From assembly GCA_031257945.1 (NCBI GenBank), contig JAIRNU010000058.1, positions 1-6,512 on the forward strand: 6,512 nucleotides of DNA, in the 5' to 3' direction. The DNA is from Holosporales bacterium (lineage in GTDB: Bacteria; Pseudomonadota; Alphaproteobacteria; BNTO01). Position numbers and translations under genes: made by a program. Positions 1 through 5,382 of the stretch are shown here, one piece after another. The notes below the pieces were generated by a model. The model saw only the letters and a list, made by a program, of their open reading frames with translations, made no database searches and was not told where the DNA came from. The stretch's first letter is position 1. The number at the start of each line of letters is the position of its first letter.

Positions 1-447
1 CCGCCGTCTGATGGGACGACGGTCGTTGTGCTAGACGAGATGTGGCATTTTGTGAACGGAAAGCCCAATAAAGTCTGGATTTGGAAGGCGTATGACCTGG
101 ATACTCACAAAACTTTTGCGTGGAAACTTGGCCGCAGAGATGCAGCCACGTTGAAGGAATTTTTGGATGAAATCGGGCTCGATGGGCGTGAATTTGTAAC
201 GGATGATTATGAGGCGTACCATCAGCTAATCCCGGAATGGAAGCTATATACTGGTAAGGATCTGACTTTCCCCATTGAGCAAGATAACAGTAATATGAGG
301 CATTACGTAGGTCGTTTTAGAAGACGGTCTAAAATTACGTCAAGAAGCGTTGAAATGGTCGATTTGTCTCTATTGCTATTGTACCACGTACATCACGGTG
401 GGTTGTTTGAGAAACTGGTGGAGACCTTCCACCAACTTTTTGCTTAG
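1..447 (+). CDS. IS1-family transposase, C-terminal catalytic part (5'-truncated by window edge)
   Basis: The frame is open from base 1 and ends at TAG 445-447; a GTG at 28 is only an internal codon. The protein matches the InsB-type DDE catalytic domain of IS1 transposases. A first Asp in LDEMW is encoded at 34-36, a second in VTDD at 202-207, and the Glu in IEQDN at 277-279. This is followed by the Asn/Arg-rich block NSNMRHYVGRFRRRSK and the motif SRSVEMVD, as in E. coli IS1 (IERHNLNLR and then SKSVE). The enzyme would cut and join the ends of its own element. All three expected catalytic acids are visible, so this half looks intact; the N-terminal zinc-finger/HTH portion (InsA-like) lies outside the window. 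It reads straight into the LRR remnant downstream, so the element probably interrupted that gene. Confidence 0.93.
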   Translation, partial: PPSDGTTVVVLDEMWHFVNGKPNKVWIWKAYDLDTHKTFAWKLGRRDAATLKEFLDEIGLDGREFVTDDYEAYHQLIPEWKLYTGKDLTFPIEQDNSNMRHYVGRFRRRSKITSRSVEMVDLSLLLLYHVHHGGLFEKLVETFHQLFA

Positions 448-448
448 C
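1..448 (+). mobile_element. Right part of an IS1-family insertion sequence
   Basis: The transposase gene occupies this interval, and the LRR reading frame becomes recognisable from about 446-449. The right end of the element must therefore lie at roughly 430-450. I could not identify a canonical IS1 terminal inverted repeat there, and the left end is not in the window, so neither the exact boundary nor the 8-9 bp target duplication usual for IS1 can be confirmed. Confidence 0.7.
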
Positions 449-724
449 AGTCTCGAATTTATTGGACGTTGTGCGTGGAAGGAATGTAAAGAGTTAAAAA
501 GTGCGACAATTCCTTCAAGCGTTAAAGAGATTGGGGATCGCCTCTTTCTCGATTGTCAATCGCTAGAAAATGTGACATTTGCATTTCCAGTTGAACAAAT
601 ACCACAAGGAGAGAATGTCACAGCCTTTTTGGGGAGGGTTTTAGAAAAAAGGCCTGCAACGTGCACGGCTAGATTCTCAAATGGAACTTTTGTGTGCGTT
701 GACGGTGACTGGCGCGCACAATAA
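446..724 (+). pseudogene. C-terminal remnant of a BspA-type leucine-rich-repeat protein
   Basis: From about 446 the frame reads SSLEFIGRCAWKECKELKS, then ATIPSSVKEIGDRLFLDCQSLENVTF, and ends at TAA 722-724. This is the BspA/LRR_5 pattern: SL..IG..AF..C..L....IPSSV..IG...F..C.SL. It covers about one and a half repeat units, followed by a non-repeat tail of about 45 residues ending DGDWRAQ. Proteins of this class are usually long and often surface-exposed or host-directed, so the missing N-terminal part was probably cut off by the IS1 insertion immediately upstream. The frame continues open into the transposase gene (back to 350), but those residues are out-of-frame transposase DNA. No start codon or ribosome site belongs to the remnant itself. 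The family call is firm; the truncation mechanism is inferred from the adjacency. Confidence 0.72.
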
Positions 725-794
725 AAAATAAGGCGGCGTGATCGTGTTCACACGTATCATATCCCCACATGTCTTTCCGGATTTTTTGTGGCTC

Positions 795-819
795 AAAGCC
801 TTGTAGAACAAGGTTTTTT
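795..819 (+). terminator. Rho-independent terminator after the LRR remnant
   Basis: CCTTGT (799-804) pairs perfectly with ACAAGG (808-813) around the three-base loop AGA and is followed at once by six T (814-819). The bases AAAG before the stem can pair with the first T residues. The T-run lies only on the plus-strand side, so this would end transcripts coming from the LRR/IS side. The convergent vgrG stop is 44 bp further on. Confidence 0.75.
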
Positions 820-862
820 GCTCGGAGAGTCAAGTGGGGGGCCCTGTGGGTCGTGTGATGCT

Positions 863-3088
863 TCACCCCAGCGCCGTAATAGCGCCACCAATTGCTGCCA
901 TGGCACCGCCTTTTACAGAAGCCTGTACTTTCCCCTCAAGGGTCGCCATTACCGTTCCCCCAAACGTCGCTTGTACTTTCGCCTCGTCTTTGATCATCAG
1001 CCCCTCCCGGTTGCAGTTTAATTTAGCTGCGTCGGCTATGTTCAGCCCCTCTCTATTACAATCAAGCTTTGCGGTAAGCTTGACATTAAGAGCATCAACG
1101 GCGAAGTCCATTTTTGCTGTGTTAGTAACAGCCTTCGCATCTATAACAACGTCCGCTGTTGCCGTCATCTCTATATTCTTTGTCGCGGTCATCTCTATAC
1201 TTTTGGTCGCATTAAGAACAATACTTCCCGTCGCCTTCAGCGAAATATCCTTTTGCGCTTTCATAACAATCCCGGCTTCTGATTGCACAGTAACATCCTT
1301 TTTTGCCTCGACTATTACGACGTCCTCTGACGTTATCTTTAACCCTTTTTTTACCGTGATTGTCGCCTCACCGTCATCAACACTTAGTATGTAATTCCCC
1401 TTTGTTATTGTAGTAACATCGTCACCATCGTACATTGCTAGCGTCATAGAGCCTTTTTTCAAAAAAATAGTGAAATTGCCCTCTTCGATGGTAGTGCTCT
1501 TCTCCCCCTTCTTTATTACCGCTTCTACAAGCCCCTCAGTAACTTCCAACTGAGTTTTTGTATTTTCCCCATCCTGTTTCAAAAGAAACACATTTTCCTT
1601 AGCAATAGACGAAAGCTCGAAATCCTTTGTCGCGTTAAAAGTTATTTTTTCATTATCTTTGGTATCATCAAAGCTCATTAAATTCGCTTTTTCCTCGTCT
1701 TTTGGCGTCGTTTTGGTTTTTAATATCAAAATTTCAGGCTTTTCCGCGGCTTCTGACGGCATTTTGTTCTTCCCGTTATAAACGCAGCCTATTACAAGCG
1801 GCCGGTCAGGATCCCCATTAACAAATGACACCACAACCTCCATACCAATGCGTGGAAGCGCTACCCATCCCAAGCCATCTCCGGCCCAACTTTGCATACA
1901 CCGTACCGGGCATGACGTTTTGCCATCGTTTTGCGCCTCCGCATCCCAATGGAATTGAATTAAAATTCGCCCCTCTTCGTCGCTGTTTACTTCCTGGTCA
2001 CTTGGCCCCACGACAACGGCGGTTTGTGTCCCAGAAATACTTGGTTTAACCGCTTTACGCAGCGGCATAAAAGGGACAGTTTCCGGGAGCGCGCAAAAAC
2101 TATTTAAATACAAAAAATCGCGGCTATCGATATTTACGCGGTGCAGTACCGAATAAATCAAATACTTTTGGTTAAATTGGCTTCGCGGATGGTCTTCTAG
2201 CGCAAATGCCCCGCCTGGAACAAAGGAGTATATACTACCTTCACCATAAGCTAGATTCTGCGTCCAAGTTAGCTCCTGCACCCTTCTCTCAGAAACTTTG
2301 CTAGCGCCATCGCTATCTATATACCCGCCTGGGTATTCATAAACATCGCCAAATAGTCCTTCCCCGCTTCCTTTTGCTTTAATCAGGGTATCAGGGTTTG
2401 TGTAATCATAATCTACCGAAGCGTATTGCTTTGAAACGATTTGGTTTTGGAAATAAAAACTAAAAAGCGAGTTTACCGTACCGCTTTTCATGATTTTAGC
2501 AGAAACTGCGTCATCAATCGCAATAGCATCTTTATTTTTCTCTGCTAGTATCATCGTACTTCCCGAGCTGGTATGCTCGAAAAAATAAAAAAAGCCTTCC
2601 TGCTCCATCAGCCTTGACACAAAATTGAAATTTGTCTCATTGTATTGCACACAGTATTCGCAGACATCGCCCCCCAAAGAGGAGGCTTTATTTGTGAAAT
2701 CAACGCCATCTTCTTTGAGGACCGTCTCTATGATCTCCTTTATGGATTTTTGGAAAAAAACTCTAGAATTTTTGGAAAAATGCGATTTCCAAAATTGCGG
2801 TCGGATAATGAGGCCATAGTAAGCTATACGGGCATCTGTATCCGTATCAAAAACAAAGGTTTGCAGGAATTTTACTTGTGCAACTATTCCGGAGATATAC
2901 CTTTTGTAGCTACCGCTGGTTTGCAGGCATACCGCAACACTCTCTCCAAGCAATTTTTTAAAATCAATGTCTATGTCTTCGGAGTATACTCGAACCTTAA
3001 ATTCGTAGAGCTCTGAAATAGCTTCCTTGCCCTCCATACTTTCAAATATCAACTTATCCGCCCCGAGGGGGCTAGTTATTTCCACCAT
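863..3088 (-). CDS. vgrG: Type VI secretion system spike protein VgrG
   Basis: This 741-residue protein forms the trimeric tip that caps the Hcp tube and pierces target membranes. The ATG at 3088 (MVEITSPLGADKL) is chosen because GAAGGAAG sits 4 nt upstream; the frame stays open to 3199 but that extension has no family resemblance. Residues 1 to about 345 form the gp27-like base, with YCVQYNETNFNFVSRLMEQE and GFFYFFEH near 146-171. Residues 355-440 form the gp5-like OB fold, with GRILIQFHWD (373-382), LPRIGMEVVVSF (411-422) and GDPDRPLVIG (425-434). From about 480 to the end the sequence is a beta-helix needle, including octad rungs (599-654), a duplicated 15-residue unit (674-703) and a Gly/Ala-rich tip. 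There is no extra C-terminal enzyme domain, so this is a structural rather than an 'evolved' VgrG. Length is near the upper normal range. No hcp, PAAR or effector gene is adjacent. Confidence 0.96.
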   Translation of the reverse strand: MVEITSPLGADKLIFESMEGKEAISELYEFKVRVYSEDIDIDFKKLLGESVAVCLQTSGSYKRYISGIVAQVKFLQTFVFDTDTDARIAYYGLIIRPQFWKSHFSKNSRVFFQKSIKEIIETVLKEDGVDFTNKASSLGGDVCEYCVQYNETNFNFVSRLMEQEGFFYFFEHTSSGSTMILAEKNKDAIAIDDAVSAKIMKSGTVNSLFSFYFQNQIVSKQYASVDYDYTNPDTLIKAKGSGEGLFGDVYEYPGGYIDSDGASKVSERRVQELTWTQNLAYGEGSIYSFVPGGAFALEDHPRSQFNQKYLIYSVLHRVNIDSRDFLYLNSFCALPETVPFMPLRKAVKPSISGTQTAVVVGPSDQEVNSDEEGRILIQFHWDAEAQNDGKTSCPVRCMQSWAGDGLGWVALPRIGMEVVVSFVNGDPDRPLVIGCVYNGKNKMPSEAAEKPEILILKTKTTPKDEEKANLMSFDDTKDNEKITFNATKDFELSSIAKENVFLLKQDGENTKTQLEVTEGLVEAVIKKGEKSTTIEEGNFTIFLKKGSMTLAMYDGDDVTTITKGNYILSVDDGEATITVKKGLKITSEDVVIVEAKKDVTVQSEAGIVMKAQKDISLKATGSIVLNATKSIEMTATKNIEMTATADVVIDAKAVTNTAKMDFAVDALNVKLTAKLDCNREGLNIADAAKLNCNREGLMIKDEAKVQATFGGTVMATLEGKVQASVKGGAMAAIGGAITALG
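980..1069 (-). repeat. Tandem 15-residue duplication near the VgrG tip
   Basis: KLDCNREGLNIADAA (residues 674-688) is followed directly by KLNCNREGLMIKDEA (689-703), a 45-bp in-frame duplication. It breaks the octad periodicity just before the terminal Gly/Ala-rich segment and places one cysteine in each copy. Whether the cysteines bond or bind a metal in the trimer cannot be told. Confidence 0.7.
1127..1294 (-). repeat. Octapeptide beta-helix rungs in the VgrG needle
   Basis: Seven consecutive eight-residue units can be read: VTVQSEAG, IVMKAQKD, ISLKATGS, IVLNATKS, IEMTATKN, IEMTATAD, VVIDAKAV (residues 599-654). The two central units are almost identical. Alternating hydrophobic residues with a turn every eight residues is the pattern of the gp5-like triple-stranded beta-helix, each octad making one rung. 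Confidence 0.75.
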
Positions 3089-3092
3089 AATA

Positions 3093-3100
3093 CTTCCTTC
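3093..3100 (-). promoter_or_regulatory. Shine-Dalgarno site of vgrG
   Basis: On the minus strand GAAGGAAG lies four bases before the ATG at 3088. It decides the start in favour of MVEITS over the longer open frame beginning at 3199, which has no comparable site. Confidence 0.7.
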
Positions 3101-3162
3101 TTTAAGTACTATGTGTGGCAAAACAGGCCGTGTGAAAAAGGCGTTGCTCTCATATTCTTTTT

Positions 3163-3175
3163 CATATGTCATATG
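3163..3175 (-). promoter_or_regulatory. Paired CATATG motifs upstream of vgrG (possible operator)
   Basis: CATATG (3163-3168) and CATATG (3170-3175) are separated by one base, giving a near-perfect dyad within an A/T-rich stretch 75-87 bp upstream of the vgrG start. Its position between the gene and its likely promoter region would fit a regulator site, but no regulator is known and chance remains possible. Confidence 0.2.
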
Positions 3176-3250
3176 ATATAGGGGGAACCTTGCCAGCAAA
3201 AAACAGTACCTACATACTGTATTAAGTTAAATTTTATGTAAAGTCCAGCG

Positions 3251-3311
3251 GATGCCCTAGGGCCATTTAGTTCTAGCCAGAATACGGCAGAATGTCTCGG
3301 CTTTTAGTTCT
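3251..3311 (-). repeat. Dispersed repeat, copy A (inverted relative to B and C)
   Basis: Read on the minus strand it begins AGAACTAAAAGCC, has TTCTGCCGT in the middle and ends CTAGAACTAAATGGCCCT followed by AGGGCATC. It matches copy C (5383-5440) at 45 of the first 53 positions by eye. It faces copy B, so that 3251-3366 forms a large inverted repeat between the tandem-repeat protein gene and vgrG. Confidence 0.75.
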
Positions 3312-3320
3312 GCCCAATTG

Positions 3321-3366
3321 CCGGCTTTCTGCCGGTTATGTGGAAGAACTAAATGGCCCTGGGATG
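3321..3366 (+). repeat. Dispersed repeat, copy B
   Basis: It carries GGCTTTCTGCCGGTTATG and then AGAACTAAATGGCCCTGGGATG, close to copy C. The last 21 bases form an inverted match to the outer end of copy A. It supplies the stop codon and last residues (HPRAI) of the minus-strand gene 3349-4017, so its arrival probably reset the end of that gene. Confidence 0.72.
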
Positions 3367-4017
3367 CTCAGTCGTAAAACTGTAAATGGAGCAACTTTTT
3401 GGTGGGCCTGTTGCCCTGTTTTCAGGACATTTTGTCATTCGTGGAGTAATAGTCGGCCGAAAATTTGGCCTGCTCTGGGTGTAATTACGCGACTCTTTTT
3501 GCGGGATACCAGACGTTGAAGCGTTAACATGCTGGCGAACCATCCGAATTTCAGAAGGTAGAACTTCAGGAGCAAAGCTAAGACCGCTAAGCACTACTTC
3601 CTGGTTTTCTTGAATTTCCGTGCCAGGCCCGGGACCGTCAGTATTTTCCTGATTCCCCTGGTTTTCTTGAATTTCCGTGCCAGGCCCGGGACCGTCAGTA
3701 TTTTCCTGATTCCCCTGATTTTCTTGAATTTCCGTGCCAGGCCCGGGACCGTCAGTCTCTGGAACTCCAGGTGTAAGCCCGGGAATTTCACTCCTTATTT
3801 GCTGGCCGTCTAGAACGACCGCAGAAACTACAACCTCTTTTTTTCCCAATTCCTCAGCTTCCTTGTCCCTGCGCTGATCAGCCGCAGAGACACCGGCTTT
3901 CGCTGGTTTTGCATCGCAAAAAGGAACCGCCGGTTTTATCAGCTTTCCGACAAAAGAAGACCTTGTAAAAACTACTTTACTATTACTACCACCACTACTA
4001 TAACTCACGATAGACAT
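3349..4017 (-). CDS. Hypothetical low-complexity protein with Gly/Pro/Glu/Gln/Asn-rich tandem repeats
   Basis: This 222-residue protein is not one I recognise. The ATG at 4017 (MSIVSYSSGG) is preferred because a G7 tract ending six bases upstream may act as a poor Shine-Dalgarno; the frame also allows a TTG at 4038. No signal peptide or membrane segment is visible. Residues 1-40 are Ser-rich then hydrophobic; 41-62 are charged (QRRDKEAEELGKKE). Residues 88-139 hold three copies of TDGPGPGTEIQENQ, two of them extended by GNQEN. The C-terminal 60 residues are basic and Ser/Thr/Pro-rich with two cysteines. It is probably largely disordered. The last residues and TAG stop come from a dispersed repeat, so the natural C-terminus may be lost. 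It is co-oriented with and upstream of vgrG, but about 260 bp away with an inverted repeat between, so a shared operon is doubtful. Confidence 0.55.
   Translation of the reverse strand: MSIVSYSSGGSNSKVVFTRSSFVGKLIKPAVPFCDAKPAKAGVSAADQRRDKEAEELGKKEVVVSAVVLDGQQIRSEIPGLTPGVPETDGPGPGTEIQENQGNQENTDGPGPGTEIQENQGNQENTDGPGPGTEIQENQEVVLSGLSFAPEVLPSEIRMVRQHVNASTSGIPQKESRNYTQSRPNFRPTITPRMTKCPENRATGPPKSCSIYSFTTEHPRAI
3603..3756 (-). repeat. 57-bp tandem repeat, 2.7 copies, coding for 19-residue units
   Basis: Units 3603-3659 and 3660-3716 are identical in sequence. 3717-3756 repeats the first 40 bases with one change. The period is a multiple of three, so all frames stay open and copy number can change without breaking the protein. 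The near identity implies recent expansion by slippage or unequal recombination. Confidence 0.95.
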
Positions 4018-4023
4018 GACACA

Positions 4024-4030
4024 CCCCCCC
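4024..4030 (-). promoter_or_regulatory. Homopolymer G7 tract just before the start codon of the tandem-repeat gene
   Basis: On the minus strand seven G follow TTTTT and precede TGTGTC and the ATG at 4017. This is where the Shine-Dalgarno should lie. If the TTG at 4038 is used instead, the tract is inside the coding region. Either way a change in its length could alter translation. Confidence 0.35.
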
Positions 4031-4058
4031 AAAAACAATAAAAAAACAACCTACACAA

Positions 4059-4072
4059 GGCGATTCCTCGCC
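4059..4072. other. Small perfect hairpin in the leader of the tandem-repeat gene
   Basis: GGCGA (4059-4063) and TCGCC (4068-4072) pair around a four-base loop. On the minus strand it lies about 42 bp before the ATG at 4017, followed after some bases by a T7 run. The gap to the T-run makes it a weak terminator candidate, and a leader stem is as likely. Confidence 0.3.
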
Positions 4073-4188
4073 ACTACTTTTTGCTACTGCAGCTAGCGTA
4101 CCAAACGGGACCCGGCCCTCGAGTTAGCCAGGTTAAACTCCCCGATAATTCATTAGAACATATTGCTAAATGGTAAGCAAGAACAATA

Positions 4189-4328
4189 GACCTGTTGCGA
4201 AAGCTTCGTTCTTTCGGTAATTTTAGCGTCGCTCCGATGCTCGAATCCTCACGTACGTCAAGTACGCTGCGGTTCTGTTTCGTATGCTCCTGAAAATTCC
4301 TCGAAATTACTCACTTTTGCAACAGGTC
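4189..4328. mobile_element. MITE-like 140-bp inverted-repeat element without ORF
   Basis: GACCTGTTGCGAAAG at the left and CTTTTGCAACAGGTC at the right are inverted repeats with one mismatch, each flanked by TA (4187-4188 and 4329-4330). The midpoint, near 4259, coincides with a small hairpin, CGTAC-GTCAA-GTACG (4252-4266), so the element is an imperfect palindrome throughout. It has no room for a transposase and is presumably moved in trans. TA flanks fit an IS630/Tc1-like mechanism; the ACCTGTTGCAAAA-like tip also resembles some IS5-group ends, so the parent family is unresolved. Confidence 0.72.
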
Positions 4329-4377
4329 TAGTAATTATGTATTCAATATTTGATTGAAGCAGTATTGGCGAGTATTG

Positions 4378-4432
4378 CTGGAGTAGGCTGCCCCCCGCAA
4401 GATTAAGATCCTGCGGGGGGTGTTTGCTCCAG
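4378..4432. terminator. Strong GC-rich hairpin, possible terminator
   Basis: CCCCCCGCA (4391-4399) pairs perfectly with TGCGGGGGG (4412-4420), with an inner GAT/ATC pair and an outer CTGGAG (4378-4383)/CTCCAG (4427-4432) pair. On the plus strand the stem is followed only by TGTTTG, and on the minus strand by no T-run, so it is a weak intrinsic terminator by sequence. It lies 17-71 bp downstream of the minus-strand ORF ending at 4449, which fits a 3' end. Confidence 0.4.
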
Positions 4433-4448
4433 TATTAAGATTAGTAGG

Positions 4449-4784
4449 TTACTCTGTCTTCATTCTTGAATACTCCTGTCCGCGGCAGCGTTTTGCCATT
4501 TCGTTGATATCCGCCTGCACGAAATCAGTATTGGAGAAGCGCATCTCCTGGACTGCCTGGAGCTCGGCCATGGGCAGTGGTGCATCTCCTGGCTTTCTGG
4601 GGATATTTGATGTGGGGCTGGCTGTATCCTCTGGATTTCCTAGGGGGTTCAAGTATTCGCAAAGTATTAACGATTCCTTAACCTTTTTGTGATATCCTTT
4701 AAATGGGGGGCCATCCCGAGCCCCCACCCTCCCGGGGCCGGGATGCTGCGCCCTAAGGCGATCTCTAGTACAATAGTGCCACAA
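4449..4784 (-). CDS. Possible hypothetical protein or gene remnant
   Basis: The frame is open from a TTG at 4784 to TAA at 4449-4451 (111 codons), but the first 30 residues cover a GC-rich hairpin and look non-coding. Later in-frame starts are TTG 4652 and ATG 4571 (MAELQAVQEMRF). From about KVKESLILCEYLNPL onward the residues look protein-like, and the codons show a mild preference for purines at the first position. No domain, signal peptide or membrane segment is recognisable. The last 40 residues (FSNTDFVQADINEMAKRC) are hydrophilic and probably helical. No start has a well-placed Shine-Dalgarno, so this may be the tail of a decayed gene. A 90-codon plus-strand frame opposes it and looks less real. 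Confidence 0.3.
   Translation of the reverse strand: MWHYCTRDRLRAQHPGPGRVGARDGPPFKGYHKKVKESLILCEYLNPLGNPEDTASPTSNIPRKPGDAPLPMAELQAVQEMRFSNTDFVQADINEMAKRCRGQEYSRMKTE
4712..4745. other. GC-rich stem-loop
   Basis: CATCCCG-A-GCCCC (4712-4724) pairs with GGGGCCGGGATG (4734-4745), a 12-bp stem with one bulged A and a nine-base loop. No T-run follows on either side. It is in the leader of the doubtful minus-strand ORF and could be a transcript end, a leader structure or part of a dispersed repeat. Confidence 0.4.
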
Positions 4785-4954
4785 AAAGTATTAAGAAGTC
4801 AACCTATTTTCAGTTAAAAATGTATGAAAAATGAAAATAAATATTTGGGGCTTAGTATTAGGGCGGTATTGCTACAATAAAAGCTTCGTGCAAGAGCCTT
4901 GCGGAATAAAAAGCAAACAAGTGTATAGGGTGCTGAGCCAAAGCGGTATTAGCA

Positions 4955-4982
4955 TTGTTTTTTTAAGCCAGTGTGCTATAAG
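4955..4982 (+). promoter_or_regulatory. Candidate sigma-70 promoter of the small exported protein gene
   Basis: TTGTTT (4955-4960) and TATAAG (4977-4982) are 16 bp apart, with four and five of six consensus bases. Transcription would begin near 4989 and give a 26-base leader with AGGAG at 5002-5006. A weaker alternative -10, TACAAT at 4873-4878, lies further upstream. Confidence 0.45.
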
Positions 4983-5014
4983 GAGTTCGTGTTTTTCATT
5001 TAGGAGTTTTGATT

Positions 5015-5365
5015 ATGTTTGGGTTTAAAAAGTTTTTAGCTGGTATTGCTTTCTGTGCTGCGTGTGCGTTGACACCGTCTTTCGCTAGCGAGGCTCCTGT
5101 TGCTGATGCCACCGATGCGGTATATAGCATTGCATGTCGCGTAGATGGAAAATCTGCCATTGTAGAATTAGTCAGTGAAAGCCTCAAGGTTCTCGCTAAA
5201 TTTCCTGGAAATGAAGAGGGGGCGGAAGCGTTGGCCGCCTATTTGGACGAGATTGGTGTGAATAAAGGCAACATAGATTTCGCGGCGTTCAAAATAATAT
5301 TCGGCATTTTAATCAAGTTTGCCGCTCCGGATAAGAACATTTTATTTCTCCCTCAGGGCTGGTAA
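5015..5365 (+). CDS. Small exported protein of unknown function
   Basis: This 116-residue protein starts at ATG 5015, with AGGAG (5002-5006) eight bases upstream; a TTG at 5009 is too close to that site. MFGFKKFLAGIAFCAACALT then PSFA is a classic Sec signal peptide (two lysines, hydrophobic core, S-F-A cleavage motif), predicted to be cut after Ala24. The mature part of about 92 residues is mildly acidic, with one cysteine (Cys41) and helix-prone stretches (SAIVELVSESLKVLAKF; EEGAEALAAYLDEIG). Near the end AAFKIIFGILIKFAA is hydrophobic enough to be an amphipathic or membrane-contacting helix, before the tail FLPQGW. It is likely periplasmic or secreted. I do not recognise the family. It appears monocistronic, with its own promoter candidate, and a dispersed repeat begins 17 bp after the stop. 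Confidence 0.75.
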   Translation: MFGFKKFLAGIAFCAACALTPSFASEAPVADATDAVYSIACRVDGKSAIVELVSESLKVLAKFPGNEEGAEALAAYLDEIGVNKGNIDFAAFKIIFGILIKFAAPDKNILFLPQGW

Positions 5366-5382
5366 AAATTCAGCAACCAGCC

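Larger units (their letters stand above)
4361..4859 (+). repeat. Cluster of eight AGTATT hexamers
   Basis: AGTATT occurs at 4361, 4371, 4431, 4527, 4652, 4663, 4787 and 4854, and once in reverse (AATACT) at 4469. The first two sit in a tandem 10-mer, AGTATTGGCG then AGTATTGCTG. Several are followed by AA or G. In about 500 bp this hexamer would be expected well under once by chance. The irregular spacing argues against true iterons. Confidence 0.4.

Noticed and set aside
350..445. N-terminal part of the open frame that includes the LRR remnant
   Set aside because: These codons overlap the transposase gene in another frame and give no LRR pattern; only the part from about 446 is LRR.
834..1394. 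186-codon plus-strand ORF antisense to the end of vgrG
   Set aside because: It lies opposite the repetitive beta-helix coding region. Its Ser/Ala/Thr/Phe-rich sequence is the complement of regular needle codons, with no Shine-Dalgarno or family resemblance.
3089..3199. 37-residue N-terminal extension of VgrG
   Set aside because: VgrG proteins start close to the MVEITSPLG motif, and the ATG at 3088 has a good Shine-Dalgarno. The extension is ordinary upstream DNA that happens to be open.
3610..3813. ORFs in other frames across the 57-bp tandem repeat
   Set aside because: A repeat with a period divisible by three keeps all frames open; these frames have no start context and end just outside the repeat.
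4236..4250. tRNA T-arm-like sequence (GCTCGAATCC)
   Set aside because: It lies inside the palindromic MITE-like element and no acceptor, D or anticodon arms can be built around it.
4420..4692. 90-codon plus-strand ORF opposite the uncertain minus-strand ORF
   Set aside because: It starts at a GTG inside the GC hairpin, and its composition looks like antisense of the other strand. No recognisable features.
4831..5028. 65-codon plus-strand ORF before the small exported gene
   Set aside because: No Shine-Dalgarno, Cys/Ser-rich nonsense composition, and it overlaps the promoter and start of the real gene.
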